Origin: Pseudomonas sp. K2I15
GTDB lineage: Bacteria; Pseudomonadota; Gammaproteobacteria; Pseudomonadales; Pseudomonadaceae
Length of the DNA: 58,429 nucleotides
Reading direction: 5' to 3'
Assembly (NCBI RefSeq): GCF_002204795.1
Contig: NZ_NIXO01000040.1
Span: forward strand, 1-58,429
A program made the translations under genes and the position numbers. The first letter of the stretch is position 1. Each line of letters begins with the position of its first letter. Below the pieces are notes generated by a model that saw only the letters and a program-made list of their open reading frames with translations, did not search any database and was not told where the DNA came from. Shown one piece after another: positions 38,265 to 47,443 of this stretch.

Positions 38265-39347
38265 ATGCCTGCTATTACCTACGACCTGCCCGCCCTCGCC
38301 CAATCGATCAAAGACTGGGGCCGTGAGCTGGGCTTTCAACAAGTGGGCATCAGCGGCCTCGACCTCGCCGAGCATGAACAGCACCTGCAACGCTGGCTCG
38401 ACGCCGGTTACCACGGCGAAATGGACTACATGGGCGCCCACGGCAGCAAGCGCTCGCACCCCGAAGAACTGGTGCCCGGAACCTTGCGCGTGGTATCCCT
38501 GCGCATGGATTACCTGCCCGGCGACACACACATGGCCCAACTGCTGGCCAAACCCGAAAAAGCCTACATCTCCCGTTATGCCTTGGGCCGCGACTACCAC
38601 AAGCTGATCCGCAAGCGCGTGCAGCAACTGGCCGACCGGATTCAGGCGCAGATCGGCCCGTTCGGCTTTCGCGCCTTTGTCGACAGCGCCCCGGTGCTGG
38701 AAAAAGCCATCGCCGAACAGGCCGGGCTGGGCTGGATCGGCAAGAACACGCTGGTACTCAACCGCAAGGCGGGCAGTTACTTTTTCCTGAGCGAGCTGTT
38801 TGTCGACCTGCCGCTGCCGGTCGACCCACCGCACACCACCGAACACTGTGGCCGTTGCACCGCCTGCCTGGACATTTGCCCTACCAACGCCTTCGTCGGG
38901 CCCTATGTGCTGGACGCCCGACGCTGCATTTCCTACCTCACCATCGAGCTGAAAACCGCGATTCCGGAGGAACTGCGCCCCCTGATCGGCAACCGGGTAT
39001 TCGGCTGCGATGACTGTCAGATCGTTTGCCCGTGGAATCGTTTCGCCCGGCCTACCGACGAAGGCGATTTCAAGCCACGGCACAATCTGGATAACGCAGA
39101 GCTGGCCGAATTATTCATGTGGGACGAGGACAAATTCCTCAGCAGCACCGAAGGCTCGCCCCTGCGCCGCGCCGGTTATGAGCGCTGGCTGCGCAACCTG
39201 GCGGTGGGCCTGGGCAATGCGCCGTCAAGCATTCCAGTGCTGGAAGCGTTGAAGGCGCGGCGGGAATACCCGTCGGAGCTGGTGCGCGAACATGTGGAAT
39301 GGGCGCTGAACCAGCACGCCGAACGTCAGTGCACGTCGTCGTTGTAG
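38265..39347 (+). CDS. queG: Epoxyqueuosine reductase
   Basis: 360 residues. Cobalamin- and iron-sulfur-dependent enzyme that makes the last step of queuosine synthesis in tRNA. The substrate/cobalamin domain is at the N-terminus (GLGWIGKNTLVLNRKAGSYF), followed by two [4Fe-4S] motifs, CGRCTACLDICPTNAF and CDDCQIVCPWN, and a C-terminal HEAT-like part. The ATG at 38265 begins the normal protein; the 25-codon upstream frame overlaps the divergent nnrD start. The 3' end overlaps the convergent gene by 22 bases. Confidence 0.96.
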   Translation: MPAITYDLPALAQSIKDWGRELGFQQVGISGLDLAEHEQHLQRWLDAGYHGEMDYMGAHGSKRSHPEELVPGTLRVVSLRMDYLPGDTHMAQLLAKPEKAYISRYALGRDYHKLIRKRVQQLADRIQAQIGPFGFRAFVDSAPVLEKAIAEQAGLGWIGKNTLVLNRKAGSYFFLSELFVDLPLPVDPPHTTEHCGRCTACLDICPTNAFVGPYVLDARRCISYLTIELKTAIPEELRPLIGNRVFGCDDCQIVCPWNRFARPTDEGDFKPRHNLDNAELAELFMWDEDKFLSSTEGSPLRRAGYERWLRNLAVGLGNAPSSIPVLEALKARREYPSELVREHVEWALNQHAERQCTSSL

Positions 39348-39940
39348 ACGAACTTGGGCATTTCCCAGTGAAAACGGATCGCCAACAGGCGCAGTAGAAA
39401 GCCGCTGAACAGCGTCAGCAAGATTGACTGCTCGCTCGGTAGCTCAAGATAGATGCACAACATGTAGAACCAGGCGGCCAGGAACGACACGCTTGCATAC
39501 AGCTCACGGCGGAAAATCAGCGGAATGTCGTTGCAGAAGATATCCCGCAGGATGCCGCCGAAAACTCCAGTGATCACCCCGCTGACCGACGCCACGAGCA
39601 TGCCGTGGCCCATTTCCAGGGCAGTCATGCAGCCGATCAGGGTGAAGGCCACCAGGCCCACGGCGTCCAGCGCGAGGAACAGCGAGCGCAGATGGCGCAT
39701 CAGCGGGGCGATGAAGATCGTCACCAGGGCTGCGATGGAGGTCAGCACCAGGTATTCCGGGTGTTTGACCCAGGTCAGCGGGTAATGGCCGAGCAACACG
39801 TCACGTACCGAACCGCCACCCAGCGCCGTCACGCAGGCGATCAGCACCACACCGAACCAGTCCATGCCGCGCCGCCCGGCGGACAAGGCGCCAGTCATGG
39901 CTTCGGCGGTGATGGCGACGAGGTAGAGCATCAGCAGCAT
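39326..39940 (-). CDS. TRIC-family (YicG/UPF0126) cation channel protein
   Basis: 204 residues, seven hydrophobic helices, made of two repeated three-helix units plus one. Each unit has the family signature: ACVTALGGGSVRDVLLG in the first and GVITGVFGGILRDIFCNDIP in the second. Bacterial members are trimeric K+-permeable channels homologous to the animal TRIC proteins; the substrate here is not certain. Start MLLMLYLVAITAEAMTGAL. The C-terminal coding end overlaps the end of queG, tail to tail. Confidence 0.9.
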   Translation of the reverse strand: MLLMLYLVAITAEAMTGALSAGRRGMDWFGVVLIACVTALGGGSVRDVLLGHYPLTWVKHPEYLVLTSIAALVTIFIAPLMRHLRSLFLALDAVGLVAFTLIGCMTALEMGHGMLVASVSGVITGVFGGILRDIFCNDIPLIFRRELYASVSFLAAWFYMLCIYLELPSEQSILLTLFSGFLLRLLAIRFHWEMPKFVYNDDVH

Positions 39941-40032
39941 GGTGGCGATCCTTGCAAAGAGGCGCGCAGTCTAATCATTTGGTGATGGCACCAAAAGGGG
40001 GCGAGCCCTTAAGAGCTTAAAGCTCTTCCTAA

Positions 40033-40124
40033 TGTGGCGAGGGAGCTTGCTCCCGTTAGACTGCGAGCAGTCCCATTTTTTAGGGCCGCTTCGCAGCCCA
40101 GCGGGAGCACGCTCCCTCGCCACA
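40033..40124. repeat. REPIN-like inverted repeat, GGCGAGGGAGC type
   Basis: TGTGGCGAGGGAGCTTGCTC and the complementary GAGCACGCTCCCTCGCCACA enclose about 45 bases. The arm differs from the GGAGCGGGC copies and represents a third class. Confidence 0.85.
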
Positions 40125-40147
40125 ACAGCTCCTCACAACGACCCAAG

Positions 40148-40690
40148 TCAGAACTTGATGAAATGCTTGCGGTAATGCTGCAGTTCGGCAATCGACTCGC
40201 GAATATCGTCCAGCGCCAAGTGGGTGCTGCCCTTGTGGAAGCTGTCTTTGACTTCCGGCGCCCAGCGCGCGGCCAGCTCTTTCAGGGTCGACACGTCGAG
40301 GTTGCGGTAGTGGAAATAGCTTTCCAGCGCCTTCATGTGGGTATAAAGAAAGCGGCGGTCCTGGCAAATGCTGTTGCCGCAGATCGGCGACTTACCCTTG
40401 GGCACCCACTTCTCAAGGAAGGCGATGGTTTCAGCCTCGGCCTCGGCCATGCTCACGCGGCTGTCACGCACACGCTGGGTCAGGCCCGAGTTGCCGTGGG
40501 TGCGGGTGTTCCACTCATCCATGGTCGCCAGCACCGCGTCGCTGTGGTGAATGGCGATCACCGGACCTTCGGCCAAGGTGTTGAGGTTGCTGTCGGTGAC
40601 AATGGTGGCCATCTCGATGATGACGTCAGTGTCAGGGTTCAGACCGGTCATTTCCAGATCGATCCAAATCAGGTTCTGTGGGTTTTGCAT
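40148..40690 (-). CDS. orn: Oligoribonuclease
   Basis: 180 residues. DEDDh 3'-5' exonuclease that degrades di- and short oligonucleotides, including pGpG from c-di-GMP breakdown, and is essential or important in pseudomonads. The motifs are WIDLEMTGL (Asp and Glu), SNLNTLAEGP, and HLALDDIRESI (His and Asp). ATG at 40690 is the standard start; the frame extends 18 bases. Divergent from rsgA. Confidence 0.97.
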   Translation of the reverse strand: MQNPQNLIWIDLEMTGLNPDTDVIIEMATIVTDSNLNTLAEGPVIAIHHSDAVLATMDEWNTRTHGNSGLTQRVRDSRVSMAEAEAETIAFLEKWVPKGKSPICGNSICQDRRFLYTHMKALESYFHYRNLDVSTLKELAARWAPEVKDSFHKGSTHLALDDIRESIAELQHYRKHFIKF

Positions 40691-40796
40691 GTCGTGGTTC
40701 CTTGGCACCTTGGCGTAGCTGCGCAGTTTAGCAGGCAGGGCGTGCTAGACTCGCGACCGTTTTACCTAACCTTTGTATTATCGACACGGAACACCA

Positions 40797-41828
40797 ATGG
40801 CCAAACGCCAGCTCAACCGTCGCCAAAACTGGCGCATCGAAAAGATTCAGGGTGAGCGCGCTGCCCGCGCCGCCAAACGTGAATCCTCCGCCGTGGAAGC
40901 GCTTGAGGGCGGCGACCTGGGCCCCGAGCAAACGGGGCTGGTGATCGCGCACTTTGGTGTGCAGGTCGAAGTCGAGGCCAAAGAAGGCGATCACGCAGGC
41001 GAAGTGTTCCGTTGCCACCTGCGTGCCAACCTGCCTGCGCTGGTGACCGGCGACCAAGTGGTGTGGCGTGCCGGCAACCAGGGCATCGGCGTGATCGTCG
41101 CCCAACTGCCGCGCACCACCGAACTGCGTCGCCCCGATAGCCGTGGCCAGCTCAAGCCGGTGGCAGCCAACGTCGACATGATCGTCATTGTCTTCGCGCC
41201 ACTGCCCGAGCCCCATGCCAACCTGATCGACCGCTACCTGGTAGCGGCCGAGCACGCTGGCATCCGCCCGCTGTTGCTGCTGAACAAGTTCGACCTGATC
41301 GACGAGCAGAACGCCCCGGCACTTAATGCATTGCTGGCGGTGTACCGCACCCTTGGCTATCCGGTGCTGGAAGTTTCGGCGCATCACGGCAATGGTATGG
41401 AGCAGTTGCAGACCGAACTGGACGGGCGCATCAGCGTGTTCGTCGGCCAGTCGGGCGTGGGCAAGTCATCCTTGGTCAACAGCCTGCTGCCGGAAGTCGA
41501 AACCCGTGTTGGGCCGCTCTCGGAGCTGTCCGGCCAAGGCACCCACACCACCACCACGGCGCGGTTGTTCCACTTCCCGGGCGGCGGTGAGTTGATCGAC
41601 TCCCCGGGTATTCGCGAATTCGGCCTGGGCCACGTGAGCCGTGCCGATGTAGAAGCAGGCTTTATCGAGTTCAACGACTTGATCGGCACCTGCCGCTTCC
41701 GCGACTGCAAACATGACCGCGAACCGGGTTGCGCCCTGCTCAAGGCACTGGAAGATGGCCGCGTGCAGCAGCAACGGATGAACAGCTATCGCTCAATCAT
41801 CGCCAGCTTGCCCGAGACCAGCTATTAA
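40797..41828 (+). CDS. rsgA: Small ribosomal subunit biogenesis GTPase RsgA
   Basis: 343 residues. Circularly permuted GTPase that checks the 30S decoding centre late in assembly. A basic N-terminus (MAKRQLNRRQNWRIEKIQ) precedes the OB fold; G motifs occur in permuted order with NKFDL before Walker A GQSGVGKSSLVN and DSPGIREFGL. The C-terminal zinc knuckle is CRFRDCKHDREPGC. ATG at 40797 was chosen; the frame extends 24 bases. It is followed by a REPIN and a terminator. Confidence 0.96.
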   Translation: MAKRQLNRRQNWRIEKIQGERAARAAKRESSAVEALEGGDLGPEQTGLVIAHFGVQVEVEAKEGDHAGEVFRCHLRANLPALVTGDQVVWRAGNQGIGVIVAQLPRTTELRRPDSRGQLKPVAANVDMIVIVFAPLPEPHANLIDRYLVAAEHAGIRPLLLLNKFDLIDEQNAPALNALLAVYRTLGYPVLEVSAHHGNGMEQLQTELDGRISVFVGQSGVGKSSLVNSLLPEVETRVGPLSELSGQGTHTTTTARLFHFPGGGELIDSPGIREFGLGHVSRADVEAGFIEFNDLIGTCRFRDCKHDREPGCALLKALEDGRVQQQRMNSYRSIIASLPETSY

Positions 41829-41832
41829 CGTG

Positions 41833-41930
41833 CAGGAGCGAGCTTGCTCGCGAAAAACCTGAGGACGCCGCGTGCATTCAGACGGCACGCGTCATCGTTA
41901 ACGCCCATCGCGAGCACGCTCGCGCCTACA
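41833..41930. repeat. REPIN, GGAGCGAGCTTGCTCGCG type
   Basis: GCAGGAGCGAGCTTGCTCGC and the complementary GCGAGCACGCTCGCGCCTAC enclose about 55 bases, including an internal palindrome (GCGTGCATTCAGACGGCACGC). Fourth REP class of the window, shared with the element at 50.4 kb. Confidence 0.8.
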
Positions 41931-41945
41931 GGGTGTAGCAGGTAC

Positions 41946-41974
41946 AAAAAGGCCGCGATCATCGCGGCCTTTTT
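41946..41974. terminator. Bidirectional terminator between rsgA and motB
   Basis: AAAAAGGCCGCGA and TCGCGGCCTTTTT form a perfect stem with a 3-base loop between two convergent genes. Confidence 0.85.
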
Positions 41975-41983
41975 GTATCCGGC

Positions 41984-43006
41984 TTATGAGCCTGTTGCTG
42001 GCTGAGTCGGGTCTTTCACCCCACCATCATCAAACAGGTTCAGCTTCTGGCGCAGCTCATGGGCCGGCAACGGTTCCTGCCCGGGCGGCAGTGCATTCGG
42101 GTCGGCCGGCACTTCGCCGGGCGCCCCGGCCCCCGGGGTCGGTACCGGCGGCGCTGCGTGCTGGTCACCTTCAATCGCACGCTGGGCCTTTTTGGTCAGC
42201 ACGACGATATCGATGCGGCGGTTGATCGGGTTGAACGGATCCTTCGGATCAAACAGCTGCGAAGAAGCAAACCCCACCACTCGCGCCACTTGCGGGTCCG
42301 GATAGCTGCCGGCAACCAGTGCGCGACGCGCGGCATTGGCCCGGTTGGCCGAGAGTTCCCAGTTGCCGAAGTCGCCCTGGCCCGCATACGGTTTGGCGTC
42401 GGTGTGGCCGCTGATACTGATCTTGTTCGGCACCGCCTTGATGGTGTCGGCCATGGCCAGCAGGATGTCTTCAAAGTACGGCTTCAACCGCGCGCTGCCG
42501 GAGTCGAACATCGGCCGGTTGGCGGCGTCCGTGATCTGGATGCGCAAGCCATCTGGCGTGATCTCGAAGGAGATCTGATCCTTGAACTTCAGCAGTTGCG
42601 GGTTTTCCTCAACCTTGGTTTGCAGCTCTTGCAGCAACAGCTCCAGGCGTTCCTGTTCGACCTGCTCAGCCATGGCCTCGACGGTATCGCGCTCGATCGG
42701 GATCTTTTCCTGGGGCGACTCGGTCTTGACTTCCGGGTTGATGGTGCGCTCGGGCGCCAGTTGCGGCGAACCACCGAGGTCGATCACAAAAGGCGTACCG
42801 CTCTCGGAAAACCCGATGGGGTCCTTGAAGTAACCGGCGATGGCGATCTTCTGTTCCGGTGTGGCGGTGGACATCAGCCACAGCACCAGGAAGAACGCCA
42901 TCATCGCCGTCGCAAAGTCGGCAAAAGCGATTTTCCAGGCGCCGCCATGGTGCCCCGCAGCGAAGCGCTTGACGCGCTTGATGATGATCGGCTGGTTGTT
43001 TTCCAT
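41984..43006 (-). CDS. motB: Flagellar motor stator protein MotB
   Basis: 340 residues. An N-terminal cytoplasmic stretch is followed by one membrane helix with the proton-binding aspartate in FADFATAMMAFFLVLWLM (about residues 30-48), a plug region and a C-terminal OmpA-like peptidoglycan-binding domain (ISGHTDAKPYAGQGDFGNWELSANRA). The end is Pro/Gly-rich. It anchors the MotA4B2 stator to the wall and conducts protons. motA ends three bases upstream. Pseudomonas has a second stator (MotCD) elsewhere. Confidence 0.97.
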   Translation of the reverse strand: MENNQPIIIKRVKRFAAGHHGGAWKIAFADFATAMMAFFLVLWLMSTATPEQKIAIAGYFKDPIGFSESGTPFVIDLGGSPQLAPERTINPEVKTESPQEKIPIERDTVEAMAEQVEQERLELLLQELQTKVEENPQLLKFKDQISFEITPDGLRIQITDAANRPMFDSGSARLKPYFEDILLAMADTIKAVPNKISISGHTDAKPYAGQGDFGNWELSANRANAARRALVAGSYPDPQVARVVGFASSQLFDPKDPFNPINRRIDIVVLTKKAQRAIEGDQHAAPPVPTPGAGAPGEVPADPNALPPGQEPLPAHELRQKLNLFDDGGVKDPTQPATGS

Positions 43007-43009
43007 GGC

Positions 43010-43861
43010 TTAGCGACCGCGAACCGCTTGTTCCAGCTCAGCGAAGCTTGGACGGTGCTTCGGGTACAGAACCTTACGCCCGAACTCCACCGCCAGCGAT
43101 GGCGGCATACCGGAAGCAGAAGCCACCAGGCATGCCTTGATGGCTTCGTACAAATTCACTTCTTCCTTGGCATCGTGGGCCAGGGAAGTGGCCAGCGGGC
43201 CGAAGAAACCGTAAGCCGCGAGAATACCGAAGAAGGTACCCACGAGCGCCGCACCTACGTGCATGCCGATGGCAGCCTGATCGCCTTCGCCGAGGGACGC
43301 CATGGTGACCACGATCCCGAGAACTGCGGCAACAATACCGAAACCGGGCATGCCGTCGGCGATGCCGGTCACCGCATGGGACGGATGCTCCAGCTCTTCC
43401 TTGAGGCTGAACAGTTCCATGTCGAACAAGCCTTCCAACTCATGGGGAGCCATGTTGCCGGATGACATGATGCGCAGGTAGTCGCAAACGTAGGCCGTCA
43501 TGCGCTCGTCTTTGAGCACCGCCGGGTACTTGGCGAAAATCGGGCTCGCCGCGGCGTCCTCAATGTCGCCTTCAATGGCCATCATGCCTTCGCGGCGGCT
43601 CTTGTTGAGGATCTCGTAGATCAGGCTCAACACTTCCAGATAGAAGGTGTGGGAGAAGCGCGAGCTGAACATGCCCAGCGACTTCTTGATCACGTGCATG
43701 GTCATGTAGCCAGGGTTGGCTTGCAGGAATGCGCCGAACGCCGCACCGCCGATAATCAGCACTTCGAAGGGCTGGATCAGCGCTGCAATCTTGCCGTGGG
43801 ACAAGACGTATCCGCCGAGCACGCTCGCGAGGACGACGATGATGCCGATAATTTTAGCCAT
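43010..43861 (-). CDS. motA: Flagellar motor stator protein MotA
   Basis: 283 residues, four membrane helices with a large cytoplasmic loop between the second and third. Family segments are VLGGYVLSHG, FGAFLQANPG, the charged loop with MMAIEGDIEDAAASPIF, and PGFGIVAAVLGIVVTMASLG. Starts MAKIIGIIVVLASVLGGY. Operon with motB. A hairpin in the leader (43904-43922) may influence expression. Confidence 0.97.
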   Translation of the reverse strand: MAKIIGIIVVLASVLGGYVLSHGKIAALIQPFEVLIIGGAAFGAFLQANPGYMTMHVIKKSLGMFSSRFSHTFYLEVLSLIYEILNKSRREGMMAIEGDIEDAAASPIFAKYPAVLKDERMTAYVCDYLRIMSSGNMAPHELEGLFDMELFSLKEELEHPSHAVTGIADGMPGFGIVAAVLGIVVTMASLGEGDQAAIGMHVGAALVGTFFGILAAYGFFGPLATSLAHDAKEEVNLYEAIKACLVASASGMPPSLAVEFGRKVLYPKHRPSFAELEQAVRGR

Positions 43862-43903
43862 AGGGGATGGGTACTTGCGCCGTCGGGTTCAGGGTCATAT
43901 TCG

Positions 43904-43922
43904 CAAGAGTTAAAAACTCTTG
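43904..43922. other. Short palindrome in the motA leader
   Basis: CAAGAGTT-AAA-AACTCTTG forms a perfect 8-bp stem about 45 bases upstream of the motA start. It lacks a T run and could be a protein-binding site or an mRNA 5' hairpin. Confidence 0.4.
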
Positions 43923-44027
43923 TTCTACTTATCGGCAAATCTGCGCCAGACTATAGCTCGTTAAGGTGAAAAACCAGTTCGGCCCGTCCCGGGCGTGTTG
44001 ACCGCAAGTGATGATCGCGCCCCAATC

Positions 44028-45563
44028 ATGGCAAATGAAACGACAGTCCCAACTCCAAAACCCACGTCGCTTGCCGCTTGGATAAAGCGTCTGGACGCTG
44101 TGCTATTGCCTGTTCCGCAGGCGAACCACGACCGCGTCTGCAAGGCCATCGGCGATAACCGCAGTTCATTGCGCGATATTGCAGAGCTGATGCAGAACAG
44201 CCCGGCGCTGGTGCTCAGCGTGATGCGCGAGGCCAATAACCAGGCGCACGGCAGCCTGGCGGAACCGGCAGAAAACCTCGAAGTGGCGATCAATCGCCTC
44301 GGCCTCAAACGCACCGAGGAACTGCTGGCACGCTTGCCTTCAGTGCCACTCAACGAAATCCCCGTGGCCCTGCGCCAATTGCAGATGATCAGCCAGCACG
44401 CTTCGCAACAGGCCAGCGGCCTGTTCGCCAGCCGCCTGGCGCGGCTGTGGCAAGACATCCACTGGGGCAGCTTGCTGTTCCTCTCGCCGCTGTGGCCGAT
44501 GGCGATTGCCTATCCCAAGCTGCTGGAAGAATGGGAGCTGCGGGTGATTCACAAGGGCGAATCGGCACGCACCGTCGAACAGGAATTATTCGGCGTGCGC
44601 CTGCTGGACCTGTGCCTGGGCTTGACCGAGGCCTGGCGCCTGCCGATCTGGGTGTCCCAAGGTTATACGTTACTGCTGAAGGAACAGCGCTTGCTGGTCA
44701 AGGCGCTGCGCATTGCTCGCGAAGAAGAGCCGTTGCGCCAACAGCAACGGCTGGATGCCGACCCGAACCTGCGCCGCTGGCTGAACCAGCCAGCCAATAC
44801 CGTGTTGCTGGCCAACGGCCTGGCGCTGGCCGCACAAGAGTCTTGGACATGCCCGCACACCCAGCGCTGGCAATACCTGACTGCGCTTTACCTGCAACAG
44901 CCGTTGGCCGAAGTGCAGCAACAGTCTCATCAACACGCAGCGATCAGTGCCCGCAGTACCCTGATGCGCGATCTGTGGCACCCGGCGTTGTCGTTGATCT
45001 GGCCATGGGACGTACAACGTGTTCACCACGGTTTACTGCCAGCACCGCCACCCACCGCCGAATCCCTGGCGATCTGGCGCAAGCGCTGCACTGAATTGCT
45101 GGTGGAACCGAGCCGCTTTGCCAACGCCATGCACCTGACCACCTGCGCCAAGGAAGCCCTCGTGGCCTGCGGCATGCAACGGGTGATGTTGCTGATGGCA
45201 GACAAAGCCTTGAGCACCTTGCGCGTGCATCAAGTCGACGGCCTGCCCAAGGACGCCGATAACTTGAGCCTCGACGTCACGCAAAGCACCCTGCTGCAAC
45301 GCTTGCTGGCCAAAGCCGCCCAAGTGCGCCTGACCACCGACAACCACATCCAGTTCTCGGCATTACTGCCCCCGGAATTGCGCCGCCTGTTCAAGGGCGA
45401 ACACCTGCTTCTGCGCTCCCTGAGCTGCAATGGCCGAGTGGTGATGCTGATGGTGGCCGACCAGGGCGGCGGGCCGTTCTCGGAAACCACCGTGCAGGCC
45501 TTCGGCAAAACCGCCCAATGCATCGAAAAGGCCCTGTACTGCTTTACCAACCGCAGCGCCTGA
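44028..45563 (+). CDS. HDOD domain protein
   Basis: 511 residues. HDOD domains resemble HD phosphohydrolases but lack the catalytic residues and act in signalling scaffolds. The N-terminal domain shows the HDOD helices (LLPVPQANHDRVCKAI, DIAELMQNSPALVLSVMREANN, AINRLGLKRTEELLARLP). The remaining about 370 residues are helical with many Leu, Gln and Trp (HWGSLLFLSPLWPMAIAY) and end in a possible GAF-like part; no membrane segment is certain. The start is unclear: ATG 44028 or GTG 43995, both with weak ribosome sites. It is divergent from motAB, so a link to motility or c-di-GMP signalling is possible but unproven. Confidence 0.8.
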   Translation: MANETTVPTPKPTSLAAWIKRLDAVLLPVPQANHDRVCKAIGDNRSSLRDIAELMQNSPALVLSVMREANNQAHGSLAEPAENLEVAINRLGLKRTEELLARLPSVPLNEIPVALRQLQMISQHASQQASGLFASRLARLWQDIHWGSLLFLSPLWPMAIAYPKLLEEWELRVIHKGESARTVEQELFGVRLLDLCLGLTEAWRLPIWVSQGYTLLLKEQRLLVKALRIAREEEPLRQQQRLDADPNLRRWLNQPANTVLLANGLALAAQESWTCPHTQRWQYLTALYLQQPLAEVQQQSHQHAAISARSTLMRDLWHPALSLIWPWDVQRVHHGLLPAPPPTAESLAIWRKRCTELLVEPSRFANAMHLTTCAKEALVACGMQRVMLLMADKALSTLRVHQVDGLPKDADNLSLDVTQSTLLQRLLAKAAQVRLTTDNHIQFSALLPPELRRLFKGEHLLLRSLSCNGRVVMLMVADQGGGPFSETTVQAFGKTAQCIEKALYCFTNRSA

Positions 45564-45621
45564 TGCTTGCGCTACAATCGCCCTCCTTTAGCGCCCAACT
45601 TTTATGCCCAGGAGACCTCAC

Positions 45622-46437
45622 ATGCCTGACTTCTCTGGCTTGCCGCTGGTCATCGAGGCCAGTGACCTGCTCGGTCGCCTCGATGCCGAACATCTGATTC
45701 TGGTGGACCTCACCAGCGCCGCGCGTTACGCCGAAGGGCATATCCCCGGCGCACGTTTCGTCGATCCAAAACGCACCCAACTCGGACAACCGCCAGCGCC
45801 GGGCCTGCTGCCGGGCAAGGCTGATCTTGAAAAGCTGTTCGGCGAACTGGGCCACACCCCGGATGCCACCTACGTGGTGTACGACGACGAAGGCGGTGGC
45901 TGGGCCGGGCGATTCATCTGGCTGCTCGACGTCATCGGCCACAAGAAATACCACTACCTCGACGGCGGCCTGCTGGCGTGGCTGGAAGAAGAACACCCGG
46001 TGTCCACCGAGGCCCCAGCCAGCGCCGGCGGCCCGGTCAGCCTGACGCTGCATGAAGAGCCCACCGCTACCCGCGAGTACCTGCAAAGCCGCCTCGGCGC
46101 TGCCGACCTCGGCATCTGGGACGCCCGCGGCCCGCTGGAGTACTCCGGGGAGAAAGTCCTCGCCGCCAAGGGTGGACACATCCCGGGCGCCGTGAACTTC
46201 GAATGGACCGCCGGCATGGACAAGGCACGCCAACTGCGCATTCGCCGCGACATGCCGCAGATCCTCGAAGACCTTGGCTTGACCAAGGACAAAGAAATCA
46301 TCACCCACTGCCAGACTCACCACCGTTCTGGCTTCACCTATCTGGTGGCCAAGGCGCTCGGTTATCCGCGAGTCAAAGGTTATGCCGGTTCCTGGGGCGA
46401 ATGGGGCAACCACCCCGACACCCCCGTTGAGATTTAA
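45622..46437 (+). CDS. rhdA: Rhodanese, thiosulfate:cyanide sulfurtransferase
   Basis: 271 residues, two rhodanese domains. Only the C-terminal one is active: the loop CQTHHRSG near residue 230 supplies the persulfide cysteine and is characteristic of RhdA from Azotobacter and Pseudomonas. The N-terminal domain has lost its cysteine (VVYDDEGGGWAGR). RhdA converts thiosulfate and cyanide to sulfite and thiocyanate; in pseudomonads it probably protects against endogenous cyanide or supplies sulfur for iron-sulfur clusters. AGGAG precedes the ATG at 45622. psd follows after 16 bases. Confidence 0.96.
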   Translation: MPDFSGLPLVIEASDLLGRLDAEHLILVDLTSAARYAEGHIPGARFVDPKRTQLGQPPAPGLLPGKADLEKLFGELGHTPDATYVVYDDEGGGWAGRFIWLLDVIGHKKYHYLDGGLLAWLEEEHPVSTEAPASAGGPVSLTLHEEPTATREYLQSRLGAADLGIWDARGPLEYSGEKVLAAKGGHIPGAVNFEWTAGMDKARQLRIRRDMPQILEDLGLTKDKEIITHCQTHHRSGFTYLVAKALGYPRVKGYAGSWGEWGNHPDTPVEI

Positions 46438-46453
46438 GGTTTAAGGACAGTTA

Positions 46454-47314
46454 ATGAAAAAGCAGTTGTTCATCCTCAGCCAGTACTTGCTGCCCCATCA
46501 CCTGCTCTCGCGGCTGGCCGGCTGCATTGCCGAATGCCGCGTGCGCTGGTTCAAGAATGCGTTCACCACCTGGTTCGCCAAGCGCTATCAAGTGGACATG
46601 TCCCAGGCCCTGGTTGAAGACGTGACCGCTTACGAGCACTTCAACGCCTTCTTCACTCGCGCCCTGAAAGACGGCGCACGGCCTCTGGATCAAACGCCAG
46701 ACGCAGTGTTGAGCCCGGCCGATGGCGCGGTCAGTCAGCTTGGCCCGATTGAACATGGCCGTGTGTTCCAGGCCAAGGGCCACAGCTTCAGCGTGCTGGA
46801 ATTGCTCGGTGGTGATTCGGCGGTGGCTGCGCCGTTCATGGGCGGTGATTTCGCCACGATCTACCTGTCGCCGAAGGACTACCACCGGGTGCACATGCCA
46901 CTGGCCGGTACCCTGCGGGAAATGGTCTACATCCCTGGCCGTATCTTCTCGGTGAACCAGACCACCGCCGAAAACGTGCCGGAGCTGTTTGCACGTAACG
47001 AGCGGGTTGCCTGCATTTTCGACACCGAACGCGGCCCGATGGCCGTAGTGCTGGTGGGCGCGATGATTGTGGCGTCGATCGAAACGGTATGGGCCGGCTT
47101 GGTTACGCCGCCGAAGCGCGAGCTGAAAACCTTCCGCTACGACGAAGCTGCCCGCGGGCCGGTCCACCTGGAAAAAGGCGCGGAGCTGGGACGCTTCAAG
47201 CTGGGTTCGACGGCGATCGTGCTGTTTGGGCCGGGCCAGGTGAAATGGTCGGAAGAACTGCTGGCGGGCACGCCGGTGCAGATGGGCCAGGGCATCGCGC
47301 TACCGAAGGCCTGA
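46454..47314 (+). CDS. psd: Phosphatidylserine decarboxylase proenzyme
   Basis: 286 residues. Converts phosphatidylserine to phosphatidylethanolamine at the inner membrane. The self-cleavage site LGST near residue 252 (GRFKLGSTAIVLF) produces the pyruvoyl cofactor on the alpha chain; the active-site segments SPADGAVS and YHRVHMPLAG are also visible. Length is standard. AAGGAC precedes the ATG. Co-transcribed with rhdA, as in P. aeruginosa. Confidence 0.97.
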   Translation: MKKQLFILSQYLLPHHLLSRLAGCIAECRVRWFKNAFTTWFAKRYQVDMSQALVEDVTAYEHFNAFFTRALKDGARPLDQTPDAVLSPADGAVSQLGPIEHGRVFQAKGHSFSVLELLGGDSAVAAPFMGGDFATIYLSPKDYHRVHMPLAGTLREMVYIPGRIFSVNQTTAENVPELFARNERVACIFDTERGPMAVVLVGAMIVASIETVWAGLVTPPKRELKTFRYDEAARGPVHLEKGAELGRFKLGSTAIVLFGPGQVKWSEELLAGTPVQMGQGIALPKA

Positions 47315-47325
47315 CGCCGATCAAG

Positions 47326-47415
47326 TGTGGGAGCGGGCTTGCTCGCGAAAGCGGTGGATCAGTCAATACATCTGTCGACTGACACACAGCCTTCGCGAGC
47401 AAGCCCGCTCCCACA
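47326..47415. repeat. REPIN (paired inverted REP)
   Basis: Arms GTGTGGGAGCGGGCTTGCTC and the complementary copy ending CCGCTCCCACA enclose about 50 bases; located between convergent psd and serB. Confidence 0.9.
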
Positions 47416-47443
47416 CTGACTGTGTTTCTACAGTGATGGCGGG

